Counted from the first letter of the stretch, positions 1 through 7,633 are shown. The stretch: 9,710 nucleotides of DNA from CAYRHS01 sp964424125 (GCA_964424125.1 CAYRHS010000119.1:1-9710); one strand, 5' to 3'. Program-made: numbers and translations. Notes: generated by a model from the letters alone, not told the origin.

Positions 1-549
1 GGCGTCGGGGTTGCTGCGGACCAGGGCGAACATCCAGTCCGCGATCTGCGCGCCCGAGGTCCAGATCTTCTGGCCGTTCAGCACCAGCTCGTCGCCGTCG
101 ACGAGGCCCGTGGTCTGGAGCCCGGCGAGGTCGGATCCCGCATTCGGCTCCGAGAAACCCTCGCACCAGATGTGCTGACCCGAGCGCATCGGCGACAGGA
201 AACGTTCGCGTTGCTCGTCGGTGCCGTGCACGATGAGCGTTGGTCCGCAGATGGAGAGGCCCATGTTCCCGATGAGCGGCGGGACCCTCCGCTCCGCCAG
301 CACCGTGTGGTACACGACCTGCTCGAGGAGGCTCGCGTCCCGACCGCCGTGCTCGGTCGGCCAGTGCACCGCCACCCAGCCGCCCGCGTCCATCTTCGCC
401 TGCCAGTCGCGCAGCCAGGCGATGCGCTCCATCGGGTCGCGGGGGAGGCGGAACGCGCGCGTGCCCCAACCCTCGGGCAGGTTGGCGTCGAGCCACGAGG
501 AGAGCTCCCGGCGGAACTCCTCCTCGCGGGTGGAGAGGGACAGCTCCAT
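1..549 (-). CDS. Acyl-CoA dehydrogenase, N-terminal part (cut by left edge)
   Basis: The first 183 residues of a flavin-dependent acyl-CoA dehydrogenase, which would oxidise an acyl-CoA to the 2-enoyl-CoA and pass electrons to ETF. The reading frame is open to base 1, so the C-terminal half, with the catalytic-base region, is outside the window. It begins MELSLSTREEEFRRELSSWL at the ATG complementary to 547-549. Seen in order: an N-terminal helical domain with WVAVHWPTEHGG at 58-69; the second helical segment around 84-123 (NMGLSICGPTLIVHG); the ACAD signature GFSEPNAGSD at 131-140, which contacts FAD and substrate; and LNGQKIWTSGAQ at 157-168 in the beta-domain. No strong Shine-Dalgarno precedes the ATG, so it may be leaderless or weakly initiated. 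It is transcribed divergently from the next ACAD with 67 bases between the chosen starts. Family assignment is firm; chain length and substrate are unknown. The two neighbouring ACADs could be partners of a heteromeric enzyme or act on successive intermediates. Confidence 0.93.
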   Translation of the reverse strand, partial: MELSLSTREEEFRRELSSWLDANLPEGWGTRAFRLPRDPMERIAWLRDWQAKMDAGGWVAVHWPTEHGGRDASLLEQVVYHTVLAERRVPPLIGNMGLSICGPTLIVHGTDEQRERFLSPMRSGQHIWCEGFSEPNAGSDLAGLQTTGLVDGDELVLNGQKIWTSGAQIADWMFALVRSNPDA

Positions 550-616
550 CGACCCAATGGTGTCAGGGCTCCGGTATCCAGTAAAATCATTCAACCGATT
601 CGACCGAGAGCCTCCC
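550..616. promoter_or_regulatory. Divergent intergenic control region between two ACAD genes
   Basis: These 67 bases separate the divergent starts and include a stretch (about 578-604) clearly more AT-rich than its surroundings. On the plus strand, TAAAAT at 582-587 matches five of six bases of a sigma-70-type -10 box. GTGTCA at 560-565 matches four of six of a -35 box, with a 16-base spacer. Transcription from there would start near 594 and leave a leader of about 23 bases before the TTG at 617. On the minus strand I found no convincing promoter for the leftward gene. AATC (585-588) and GATT (597-600) form a short inverted repeat with an eight-base centre, too weak to call an operator. The promoter is a visual match only. 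Confidence 0.4.
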
Positions 617-1768
617 TTGAATTTCGATCTCGACGAAGACCAGCAGCTTCTGCGCGACAGCGCGCGGGAGTTCGTGGCCCGGGAGTGCCCCCCCGAGCTG
701 ATTCGCAAGCATGCGGCGCAGGGCACCTACGAGCCCAGTCTCTGGCGGAAGTTCGCGGAGACGGGCTGGCTCGGGATCGGCATCGATCCCGAGTACGGCG
801 GGTCCGGCGGCACGGTCCTCGACATGGCGGTCGTGCTCGAGGCGACCGCCCCCGCGATCGAGGCGATCGGGCCCACGTTCGCCACCATGTGCTTCGGGGG
901 CCAGGCGCTCATGACGATGGGCTCCGAGGACCAAAAGCGCGAGTTTCTCCCTCGCCTCGTCGACGGCGACGCCCGCTTCGCGCTCTCCATCACCGAGCCC
1001 GAAGGCGGCACGGACGTGCTCGGCGCGATGCGCACCACCGCCACCGCGGTCGACGGCGGTTGGCGCATCAACGGGTCGAAGATGTTCACGTCGGCCTCCA
1101 CCGAAGCCGACTACCTCGTCGTCGTGGCGCGGACGTCGCCGCCGGGTGCGAAGCGGGCCCACGGCGTCAGCGTGTTCCTCGTCGACCGCGACGCCGAGGG
1201 GATCGAGCTCCAGCGGCTCCCGGTCATGAACGACGAGGACACCAACGCCGCCTTCTACGACAACGTGTTCGTCCCGGAGCACCGCCTGCTCGGTGAGCTC
1301 GACCGCGGTTTCTACGGGCTGCTCGGGATGCTCAACAACGAGCGGCTCGGAATCGGCGCCATGTGCGTGGGGTGGGGCGAGGCCGGCCTGGAGGAGGTCC
1401 GGCAGCACGCGCTCGAGCGCGAGGCGTTCGGCGGCGTGATCGGCCGCTTCCAGGCCGTCCAGCACCACATCGCGCGCATGCACCTGCTCGTGGAGCAGGC
1501 GCGCCTGATGGTCTACAAAGCGGCGTGGCTCCAGGCCCAGGGCCGGCCCTGCGGTCTCGAGGCCACGTCGGCCAAGTCGGTGGCGGCCGAGAACGTTTTC
1601 CAGGCGCTCGATCTCGGGATGCAGGTTCTGGGCGGACGGGGCTACACGCTCGAGTCCGACCTCAACCGCTACTGGCGCCGCGTGCGCCTGTTCCGTCTCG
1701 CGCCCATCTCCAACGAGATGGCCCTGAACGTCATCGCCGAGTGGCTCGGTATGCCCCGGAGCTTCTGA
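617..1768 (+). CDS. Acyl-CoA dehydrogenase with atypical C-terminal active-site motif
   Basis: A full-length 383-residue ACAD, normal for the family, expected to use FAD and deliver electrons to ETF. I chose the TTG at 617: it gives the usual ACAD opening (MNFDLDEDQQLLRDSAREF) and has a purine run GAGAG (606-610) six bases upstream. An in-frame ATG at 557 would add 20 residues lying in the divergent promoter. Seen: helical N-domain 1-120; SITEPEGGTD at 124-133 (FAD/substrate signature, GTD for the usual GSD); INGSKMFTSA at 151-160; REAFGGVIGRFQAVQ at 268-282; QVLGGRGYT at 336-344. Two oddities near the C-terminus: RYWRRVRLFRLAPISNEM (351-368) has Arg355 where most members have Asp, and Ala-Pro (362-363) where most have Tyr-Glu, so the usual catalytic Glu is absent. 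Glu242 in NNERLGIG aligns with the alternative base of isovaleryl- and long-chain-CoA dehydrogenases. It is probably the first gene of the rightward operon. Substrate unknown. Confidence 0.93.
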   Translation: MNFDLDEDQQLLRDSAREFVARECPPELIRKHAAQGTYEPSLWRKFAETGWLGIGIDPEYGGSGGTVLDMAVVLEATAPAIEAIGPTFATMCFGGQALMTMGSEDQKREFLPRLVDGDARFALSITEPEGGTDVLGAMRTTATAVDGGWRINGSKMFTSASTEADYLVVVARTSPPGAKRAHGVSVFLVDRDAEGIELQRLPVMNDEDTNAAFYDNVFVPEHRLLGELDRGFYGLLGMLNNERLGIGAMCVGWGEAGLEEVRQHALEREAFGGVIGRFQAVQHHIARMHLLVEQARLMVYKAAWLQAQGRPCGLEATSAKSVAAENVFQALDLGMQVLGGRGYTLESDLNRYWRRVRLFRLAPISNEMALNVIAEWLGMPRSF

Positions 1769-1782
1769 GACACCGACCGAGC

Positions 1783-1788
1783 GAGGAG
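1783..1788 (+). promoter_or_regulatory. Shine-Dalgarno GAGGAG for the aldehyde dehydrogenase
   Basis: GAGGAG lies five bases before GTG 1794, inside the 25-base gap after the ACAD stop. It fixes the GTG as the start; the ATG at 1789 is out of frame with the enzyme. Confidence 0.7.
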
Positions 1789-1793
1789 ATGCC

Positions 1794-3236
1794 GTGAGCG
1801 ACCGCTTGATCATCGACGGCGAACAACGGGACGCAGTCGCGGGTGAGCGGCTCACCGTCGAGGACCCGTCACTGGGCGAGCCCGTACGGGAGGTGCCGCT
1901 CGCGCGGCCCGCGGACGCCGAGGCCGCGATCGCGGCCGCGCGGCGCGAGGCCGACGAGGGCGAGTGGCCCGGGATGGGGCCGCGCGCGCGGGCCGAGGTC
2001 CTGCGTGACCTGGGCCTCCGACTGGAGGCCGCCGAGGACGTCTTCGCCGACCTCCTCGTGGAAGAGCTCGGCGCGCTGCGTTCCCAGGTGAAGGCCATCC
2101 ACGTGACGCGACCCATGGCGAACTACTGGGACCTGGTCGATCGAGGGAGCCGCTCGCTCGACGAGCCGCTCCCGGCGATCGAGGGTCCGGTGCCCACCGC
2201 GCAGGCGATCCTGCGCGAGCCCCGAGGGGTCGTGTCGGCGATCGTTCCGTGGAACTTCCCGCACTTCCTCGACCTCTGGAAGGTCGCGCCCGCGCTCGTG
2301 ACGGGCAACACCGTCGTGCTCAAGCCCGCGCTCGACACTCCCTCGGTCGCGCTCGAGCTCGGGCGCCTGGCGCTCGAAGCGGGCGTCCCGCCCGGGGTGC
2401 TGAACGTCGTGACCGGCGGTCCCGACGTCGGCGAGGTGATGACCACCGACCCGCGCGTCGACATGATCACGTTCACCGGCTCCACCGGGGTCGGGCGGGC
2501 CATCGCGAGCGCCGCGGGCCAGACGGTGAAGCGGCTGGTCCTCGAACTCGGCGGCAAGTCGGCGCTCGTCGCCCTGCCCGACGCCGATCCCGCCAAGGTG
2601 GCCGCGGCGGCGATGCGCTTCGTGCTCAACTGCGGCCAGGGCTGCGCGTTGATGACGCGGCTCGTCCTCCCCGAGAACCTCCACGACGAGGTCGTCGACG
2701 GCCTGACGCGCATCGTCGGGTCGCTGCGGGTCGGCTCCGCCCACGACGAGACGAGCCAGGTCGGGCCGCTCATCTCGGCCACGCAGCGCGAGCGGGTCGA
2801 GGGCTACCTCGCCCTCGGCCGCGAGGAGGGCGCCAAGGTCGCGGTCGGAGGCGGGCGCGCGCCCGTGGACCTCGGCGGGCACTACGTCGAGCCCACGATC
2901 TTCACCGAGGTCGACAACGCCATGCGGATCGCCCAGGAGGAGATCTTCGGGCCCGTTCTCTGCGCCATCCGGTACTCGGGCGACGCCGACGAGGCCGTCG
3001 CCATCGCCAACGACTCGCAGTACGGTCTCGCGGGATCGGTCTACAGCGGCGACGTGGCCCGCGGGATCGAGGTCGCCCGCCGCATCCGCGCAGGGAAGAT
3101 GTCCGTGAACGACTACACCTCGTCGATCGACGGGCCCTTCGGCGGGTACAAGCAGTCGGGCGTCGGGCGCGAGCTCGGTCGGCTCGGCCTGGAGGAGTTC
3201 ACCGAGGTGAAGCACCTGGTCTGGGGGGCAACGTGA
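1794..3236 (+). CDS. NAD(P)+-dependent aldehyde dehydrogenase
   Basis: A 480-residue member of the ALDH superfamily, the normal length for soluble enzymes that oxidise aldehydes to carboxylic acids with NAD(P)+. The start is GTG behind GAGGAG. Seen: VPWNFP at 151-156 (Asn154 stabilises the thiohemiacetal oxyanion); VLKPA at 175-179 (Lys177 binds cofactor); FTGSTGVG at 227-234 (dinucleotide-binding turn); LELGGKS at 250-256 with general base Glu251; NCGQGC at 279-284 with nucleophile Cys284; EEIFGPVL at 382-389; and PFGGYKQSGVGRE at 448-460. All catalytic residues are present, so the enzyme should be active. The stop overlaps the GTG of the SDR by four bases, indicating coupled translation. 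In context it could supply the acid that the downstream CoA ligase activates. The substrate cannot be read from sequence; terpenoid, branched aliphatic and aromatic aldehydes all remain possible. Confidence 0.95.
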   Translation: MSDRLIIDGEQRDAVAGERLTVEDPSLGEPVREVPLARPADAEAAIAAARREADEGEWPGMGPRARAEVLRDLGLRLEAAEDVFADLLVEELGALRSQVKAIHVTRPMANYWDLVDRGSRSLDEPLPAIEGPVPTAQAILREPRGVVSAIVPWNFPHFLDLWKVAPALVTGNTVVLKPALDTPSVALELGRLALEAGVPPGVLNVVTGGPDVGEVMTTDPRVDMITFTGSTGVGRAIASAAGQTVKRLVLELGGKSALVALPDADPAKVAAAAMRFVLNCGQGCALMTRLVLPENLHDEVVDGLTRIVGSLRVGSAHDETSQVGPLISATQRERVEGYLALGREEGAKVAVGGGRAPVDLGGHYVEPTIFTEVDNAMRIAQEEIFGPVLCAIRYSGDADEAVAIANDSQYGLAGSVYSGDVARGIEVARRIRAGKMSVNDYTSSIDGPFGGYKQSGVGRELGRLGLEEFTEVKHLVWGAT

Positions 3237-3991
3237 GCACGAGACTCGACGGCAAGGTCACCATCGTCACGGGTGCGGGACAGGGGATCGGCGTGGAGTA
3301 CTGCCGAGCCCTGGCCGCCGAGGGCGCATTCGTGGTCGCCGCCGACATCAACGAGGCCGGGGCCAAGGAGACCGCGGGACTGGTCGCGGCCGACGGTGGG
3401 CGCGCGATCGCCGCTGCCGTCGATGTCGCCGATCTCGACTCCGCCACCGAGATGGCCGCGCGGGTCGTCTCCGAGGCGGGCCGCATCGACGCCCTCGTGA
3501 ACAACGCGGCGCTCTATTCAGGGCTCCAGCCCGGAGACCCGCTCGCGCTCGACCCCGACGAGTGGGACCGCGTGATGGCGGTGAACCTGCGGGGGCCGTG
3601 GCTCTGCACCCGTGCGGTCGTTCCCACCATGCGCGAGCAGGGCGCGGGCCGGATCGTCAACCAGGCGTCCATCGCGGCCTGGAGCGGCGCCTCGCTGCTG
3701 CACTACTCGGTCTCGAAGGCGGGCATCATCGGCTTCACCCGCTCGATGGCCAAGGCGCTGGGTGGCGACAGCATCACGGTGAACGCGATCGCGCCCGGGC
3801 AGATGGACACGGAGTCGACCCTCTCGATCGTTCCCGCCGAACGCCTCGCGCAGATGAGCCAGGTCCAGGCGATCCACCGCACGGGCACGCCCGCCGACCT
3901 CACCGGCGCGCTCGTGTACCTGTGCTCGGACGAGTCGTCGTTCATGACCGGCCAGACCGTGATCGTGGACGGCGGCATGGTGATGCCCTGA
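3233..3991 (+). CDS. Short-chain dehydrogenase/reductase (SDR, classical type)
   Basis: A 252-residue classical SDR, the usual length, oxidising an alcohol or reducing a ketone with a nicotinamide cofactor. The GTG at 3233 overlaps the ALDH stop and follows a G-run (3223-3228) that can serve as ribosome binding site. Seen: Rossmann motif TGAGQGIG at 13-20; Asp38 at the end of strand beta-2, which favours NAD(H) over NADP(H); NNA at 90-92; and the complete tetrad Asn118 (MAVNLRG), Ser146 (NQASIAAW), Tyr158 and Lys162 (YSVSK). The ending TGQTVIVDGGMVMP is typical of the family. Two roles fit the neighbours: alcohol dehydrogenase feeding the ALDH just upstream, or 3-hydroxyacyl-CoA dehydrogenase in beta-oxidation. 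Adjacency to an ALDH slightly favours the first. The general shape also resembles 1-phenylethanol dehydrogenase-like SDRs, from memory only. The stop overlaps the probable CTG start of the next gene. Confidence 0.94.
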   Translation: MSTRLDGKVTIVTGAGQGIGVEYCRALAAEGAFVVAADINEAGAKETAGLVAADGGRAIAAAVDVADLDSATEMAARVVSEAGRIDALVNNAALYSGLQPGDPLALDPDEWDRVMAVNLRGPWLCTRAVVPTMREQGAGRIVNQASIAAWSGASLLHYSVSKAGIIGFTRSMAKALGGDSITVNAIAPGQMDTESTLSIVPAERLAQMSQVQAIHRTGTPADLTGALVYLCSDESSFMTGQTVIVDGGMVMP

Positions 3992-5616
3992 GCACCCCAC
4001 AGGCTGCCGCTGCGCCGGTCGGGGAGGCGCTGGCGACCACGGTCGATCCCGGCTCGGCCGAGTTCGCAGCGAACCGGGACGCGATGCTGGCGCGCCTCGA
4101 GGTGCTCCACGAGCTCGAGCGCGAGGTCGTGGCCGGGGGCGGCGAGCGCTATGTCCAACGCCACCGCGAGCGCGGCCGGCTCCTCGTGCGGGAGCGCATC
4201 GAGCTGTTGGTCGACCGCGACGCCCCGTTCCTCGAGCTCTCGCCGCTCGCCGCGTGGGGAACCGACTTCGCCATCGGCGCGTCCATCGTCACCGGGATCG
4301 GCGTCGTGTGCGGCGTGGAGTGCGTGATCATCGCCAACGACCCGACGGTCCGCGCCGGCTCCATCAACCCGGTCACCGTGACGAAGGGGCTGCGCGCGAT
4401 GGAGATCGCGCGCGTCAACCGCCTCCCGGTCGTCTACCTCGTGGAGTCGGGGGGCGCCGACCTGCCCCACCAGGCCGACATCTTCGTGCCCGGTGGCGAG
4501 CAGTTCCGCAACCTCACGCGGCTGTCCGCGGAGGGGATCCCCACGGTCGCGGTGGTGTTCGGCAACGCCACGGCGGGCGGTGCCTACATGCCCGGCATGA
4601 GCGACTACACGGTCTTCGTGCGTGACCAGGCGCACGTCTTCCTCGGCGGGCCCCCGCTCGTGAAGATGGCGACGGGCGAGGAGTCGAGCGAGGAGGAGCT
4701 CGGCGGTGCCGAGATGCACTCCTCGGTCTCGGGGCTCTCCGACTTCCTCGCGGACGACGAGCTCGATGCGTTGCGGCTGACGCGGGGGATCGTCGGTGCC
4801 TGGAGCTGGCGCAAGCTCGGCCCCGGTCCCACGCGCCCTGCCGACGAGCCCGTGCACGATCCCGAGGAGCTTCTCGGGATCGTCCCGGCCGACGATCGGG
4901 CTCCCTTCGACGTCCGCGAGGTCATCGCCCGGGTCGTCGACGGATCCCGGTTCGAGGAGTTCAAGCCCCGCTACGGCAACACGCTCGTCACGGGGTGGGC
5001 GTCGATCCACGGGTTCCCGATCGGGATCCTCGCCAACAACGGGATCCTCTTCTCCGAGGAGTCCCAGAAGGCGGCGCAGTTCATCCAGCTCGCCAACCAG
5101 GTGGACACCCCGCTGCTCTTCGTCCAGAACATCACCGGCTACATGGTCGGACGGCGCTACGAGGAGGGCGGGATCATCAAGGACGGCGCCAAGATGATCA
5201 ACGCGGTCTCGAACTCGAAGGTCCCGCACGTGACGGTCATGGTCGGCAACTCCTACGGCGCCGGGAACTACGGGATGGCGGGACGCGCCTACGACCCACG
5301 CTTCCTCTTCACCTGGCCGAACCACCGCATCGCGGTGATGGGCGGCGAGCAGCTCGCGGGCGTGATGTCGCAGATCGGCCGGGCCGCGGCCGAGCGCGCG
5401 GGCCGGCCCTTCGACGAGGAGGCCGACGCCGCCGCTCGCGCCGCGATCGAGGAGCAGATCGGCCGCGAGTCCCAGGCGCTCTTCGCCACCAGCCGGATCT
5501 GGGACGACGGGATCATCGACCCCCGTGACACCCGGACCGTCGTGGGCATGGCGCTCTCGACAACCCATTCCAACGTCGTGGAGGGCGCCGGTGGCTTCGG
5601 CGTGTTCCGGATGTGA
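3988..5616 (+). CDS. Biotin-dependent acyl-CoA carboxylase, carboxyltransferase (beta) subunit, MCC/GCC-like
   Basis: This subunit moves a carboxyl group from carboxybiotin on the alpha subunit to an acyl-CoA. From CTG 3988 it has 542 residues, matching methylcrotonyl-CoA carboxylase (MCC) beta subunits. Two crotonase-fold halves are visible. The N-half has GGGERYVQRHRERGRLL (50-66), FLELS (81-85), GVECVIIANDPTV (109-121) and GNATAGGAYMPGMSDY (192-207). The C-half has FDVREVIARVVDGSRF (307-322), VQNITGYMVGRRYEEGGI (379-396), NSYGAGNYGMAGRAY (421-435) and FTWPNHRIAVMGGEQ (441-455). The FTWPN..VMGGEQ block and the FGVFRM terminus point to the MCC/geranyl-CoA carboxylase (GCC) branch rather than propionyl-CoA carboxylase. 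HQADIFVPGGEQF (161-173) differs from the MCC form I remember and may indicate another substrate. Start: ATG 4084 would remove the conserved stretch before GGGE (VDPGSAEF... 19-33), so initiation lies upstream. CTG 3988 overlaps the SDR stop, reads Met-Ser-Thr like other genes here, and has GGTGA (3979-3983) before it. Confidence 0.9.
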   Translation: MSTPQAAAAPVGEALATTVDPGSAEFAANRDAMLARLEVLHELEREVVAGGGERYVQRHRERGRLLVRERIELLVDRDAPFLELSPLAAWGTDFAIGASIVTGIGVVCGVECVIIANDPTVRAGSINPVTVTKGLRAMEIARVNRLPVVYLVESGGADLPHQADIFVPGGEQFRNLTRLSAEGIPTVAVVFGNATAGGAYMPGMSDYTVFVRDQAHVFLGGPPLVKMATGEESSEEELGGAEMHSSVSGLSDFLADDELDALRLTRGIVGAWSWRKLGPGPTRPADEPVHDPEELLGIVPADDRAPFDVREVIARVVDGSRFEEFKPRYGNTLVTGWASIHGFPIGILANNGILFSEESQKAAQFIQLANQVDTPLLFVQNITGYMVGRRYEEGGIIKDGAKMINAVSNSKVPHVTVMVGNSYGAGNYGMAGRAYDPRFLFTWPNHRIAVMGGEQLAGVMSQIGRAAAERAGRPFDEEADAAARAAIEEQIGRESQALFATSRIWDDGIIDPRDTRTVVGMALSTTHSNVVEGAGGFGVFRM

Positions 5617-5617
5617 C

Positions 5618-7633
5618 ATGAGCTCGTTCCGACCGATCCGCACGCTGCTCGTCGCGAACCGGGGTGAGATCGCGCGCCGGATCCTGCGCAGTGCCATGGA
5701 GATGGGGATGCGCACGGTCGCCGTGTACGCGGCGCCCGACGAGGGCGAGCCGTTCGTCGACGAGGCCGACGTCGCGGTCCCGTTGCACGGCGACACCGCG
5801 GCCACGAGCTACCTGGACGTCGCCCGACTCCTGGAGGCGGCCCGCGGGACCGGTGCCGACGCGATCCACCCCGGGTACGGCTTCCTGGCCGAGCGGGCCG
5901 ACTTCGCCACCGCGTGTCGGGATGCCGACCTCACGTGGGTCGGTCCGTCGCCGGCTGCGATCGCGGCGATGGGCTCCAAGATCGAGGCGAAGGCCACCGT
6001 GCGGGCGTCGGGGGTGCCCCTCCTGCCCGATGCCGTGCTCCCCGACGAGGGGGACCCGCGGCCGACCGCGGCCCCGGTCGGGTATCCCTTGCTCGTCAAG
6101 GCCGCGTTCGGCGGCGGCGGACGAGGGATGCGGGTGGTCCGCGACGAAGCCGAGCTCGTCGCCGCGGTCGAGAGCGCCCGCCGGGAAGCGGCCTCCGCGT
6201 TCGGCGACGCCACGCTCCTCGTCGAGCGGTACGTGGCCTCGGGTCGCCACGTCGAGATCCAGGTACTGGGGGACGAGCACGGGCACCTCGTCCACTGCTT
6301 CGAGCGCGACTGCACGGTCCAGCGCCGGCACCAGAAGGTCGTCGAGGAGGCTCCCTCACCGGCCGTCTCCCCGGAGCTCCGGGCCCGGATGGGGGCGGCG
6401 GCCGTGGCCGCGGGGAAGACGATCGGGTACACGAACGCGGGCACGGTCGAGTTCCTCCTCGACGGCGACGACTTCTTCTTCCTGGAGATGAACACGCGGC
6501 TCCAGGTGGAGCATCCGGTCACGGAGGCGGTCACCGGGCTGGACCTCGTGCGCTGCCAGCTCGAGATCGCCACCGGGGAGACGCTCCCGGTCGGGATCGA
6601 CGACCTGCGCCTGTCCGGGCACGCGGTCGAGGCCCGCCTCTACGCGGAGGACCCCGAGCGGGGCGTCCCGTCGACGGGTCGGCTCCACCGCTTCGAGCCC
6701 GGTCCGACGCCGGGTCTGCGCTACGACGCGGGCGTCGAGACGGGCTCGCGGGTGTCCGTCGCCTTCGACCCGATGCTGGCCAAGGTGGTGGCGCACGCGC
6801 CGACGCGTACGGAGGCACTGGCCCGGCTCGCACGCGGCCTGCTCGAGCTGCAGGTGCACGGGGTCCGTACCAACCGCGACCAGCTCCTCGCCGTCCTGCG
6901 CTCGGAGGACTTCCGGCGCGGCGACGTCGACACGAACTGGCTCGAGCGGCTCCCGATCCCCCGGCAGGATCACGAGGTCGTCCGGATCCACGCGATCGCA
7001 GCCGCGCTCGCCGGCCAGGAGGAGCGGCGGCGGGCCGCGCCCGTGCTCGGGACCGTTCCCTCGGGGTGGCGGAACCTGCGCAGCGCCGGCCAGCAGATCA
7101 CGTTCCAGGCCGGGGACGAGCCGTGGGAGCTGGAGTACGAGGTGACGAAGCCGGCCCGTGCTTCGACGTCCGGGGCCGCGACGGTCCGCTGCGGTGGCCG
7201 GACCGAGGACGTGCGCTTCCGGCCGGTCGACGGCGGACGACTCGACCTCCGAGCAGGGGGCGTCCGTCGTCGCGTGAGCGTCCACCGTGTGGGCGAGACC
7301 AGCTTCGTGAACACCGAGGACGGCCAGAGCGAGCTCGTCACCGAGGACCGCTTCCCCGGGCGGGGCGCGGGTGACGTCGCCGGCGGGTGCGTGGCCCCCG
7401 TGCCGGGCCGGGTGACCGTTGTCGCCGTCGCCCCCGGTGACGAGGTCGCGGCCGGCGACGTCGTGGCCGTGATCGAGGCGATGAAGATGGAGCATCGCAT
7501 CGTCGCCCACGAGGCGGGGACCGTGGTCGAGGTGCGGGTGCGGGAAGGCGACGGCGTCGAGCACGGCGAGCTGCTCGCGGTCGTCCATGGCGTCGAACAC
7601 GACGGAGCAACCGATCGAGGCGAAGAGGAGTGA
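5618..7633 (+). CDS. Acyl-CoA carboxylase alpha subunit: biotin carboxylase plus biotin carrier
   Basis: A 671-residue alpha subunit that carboxylates its own biotin with ATP and bicarbonate, then presents it to the beta subunit. The ATG is one base past the beta stop with no strong Shine-Dalgarno, so translation is probably coupled. Domains: biotin carboxylase about 6-450, with IRTLLVANRGEIARRI (7-22), HPGYGFLAE (84-92), the ATP-grasp glycine loop KAAFGGGGRGM (161-171), FERDCTVQRRHQK (228-240), EMNTRLQVEHPVTE (290-303, carrying Glu290, Asn292 and Arg294 of the active site) and Arg340 in AVEARLYAEDP. A less conserved linker domain (about 470-580) is the likely contact with beta, and the biotinyl domain occupies about 590-660, with EAMKMEH at 620-626 and Lys623 as the biotinylation site. 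Length matches MCC/GCC alpha subunits (about 650-720). A short acidic tail (HDGATDRGEEE) follows. All catalytic features are intact. Substrate choice rests with the beta subunit, so MCC, GCC or another enoyl-CoA carboxylase remain possible. Confidence 0.94.
   Translation: MSSFRPIRTLLVANRGEIARRILRSAMEMGMRTVAVYAAPDEGEPFVDEADVAVPLHGDTAATSYLDVARLLEAARGTGADAIHPGYGFLAERADFATACRDADLTWVGPSPAAIAAMGSKIEAKATVRASGVPLLPDAVLPDEGDPRPTAAPVGYPLLVKAAFGGGGRGMRVVRDEAELVAAVESARREAASAFGDATLLVERYVASGRHVEIQVLGDEHGHLVHCFERDCTVQRRHQKVVEEAPSPAVSPELRARMGAAAVAAGKTIGYTNAGTVEFLLDGDDFFFLEMNTRLQVEHPVTEAVTGLDLVRCQLEIATGETLPVGIDDLRLSGHAVEARLYAEDPERGVPSTGRLHRFEPGPTPGLRYDAGVETGSRVSVAFDPMLAKVVAHAPTRTEALARLARGLLELQVHGVRTNRDQLLAVLRSEDFRRGDVDTNWLERLPIPRQDHEVVRIHAIAAALAGQEERRRAAPVLGTVPSGWRNLRSAGQQITFQAGDEPWELEYEVTKPARASTSGAATVRCGGRTEDVRFRPVDGGRLDLRAGGVRRRVSVHRVGETSFVNTEDGQSELVTEDRFPGRGAGDVAGGCVAPVPGRVTVVAVAPGDEVAAGDVVAVIEAMKMEHRIVAHEAGTVVEVRVREGDGVEHGELLAVVHGVEHDGATDRGEEE

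Noticed and set aside
585..600. AATC-N8-GATT inverted repeat as a regulator operator
   Set aside because: Four-base arms in a short AT-richer patch are expected by chance, and no extended symmetry was found.
221..616. Upstream in-frame extension of the second ACAD
   Set aside because: It would overlap the divergent ACAD gene by more than 300 bases and adds sequence unlike any ACAD N-terminus. TTG 617 gives the normal start.
587..2116. Minus-strand open frame of about 509 codons opposite the second ACAD and the ALDH start
   Set aside because: Shadow of GC-rich coding sequence; no family motif and it spans a gene boundary.
3562..3987. In-frame upstream extension of the carboxylase beta gene across the SDR
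   Set aside because: That stretch is out-of-frame SDR sequence, Arg/His-rich, and not homologous to carboxylases.
3703..5805. Very long open frame on the minus strand, about 700 codons
   Set aside because: It lies opposite the carboxylase beta gene and the end of the SDR, whose protein motifs are unmistakable. Its own translation is low-complexity, rich in Arg, Asp, His and Val. Long antisense frames are expected at this GC content.
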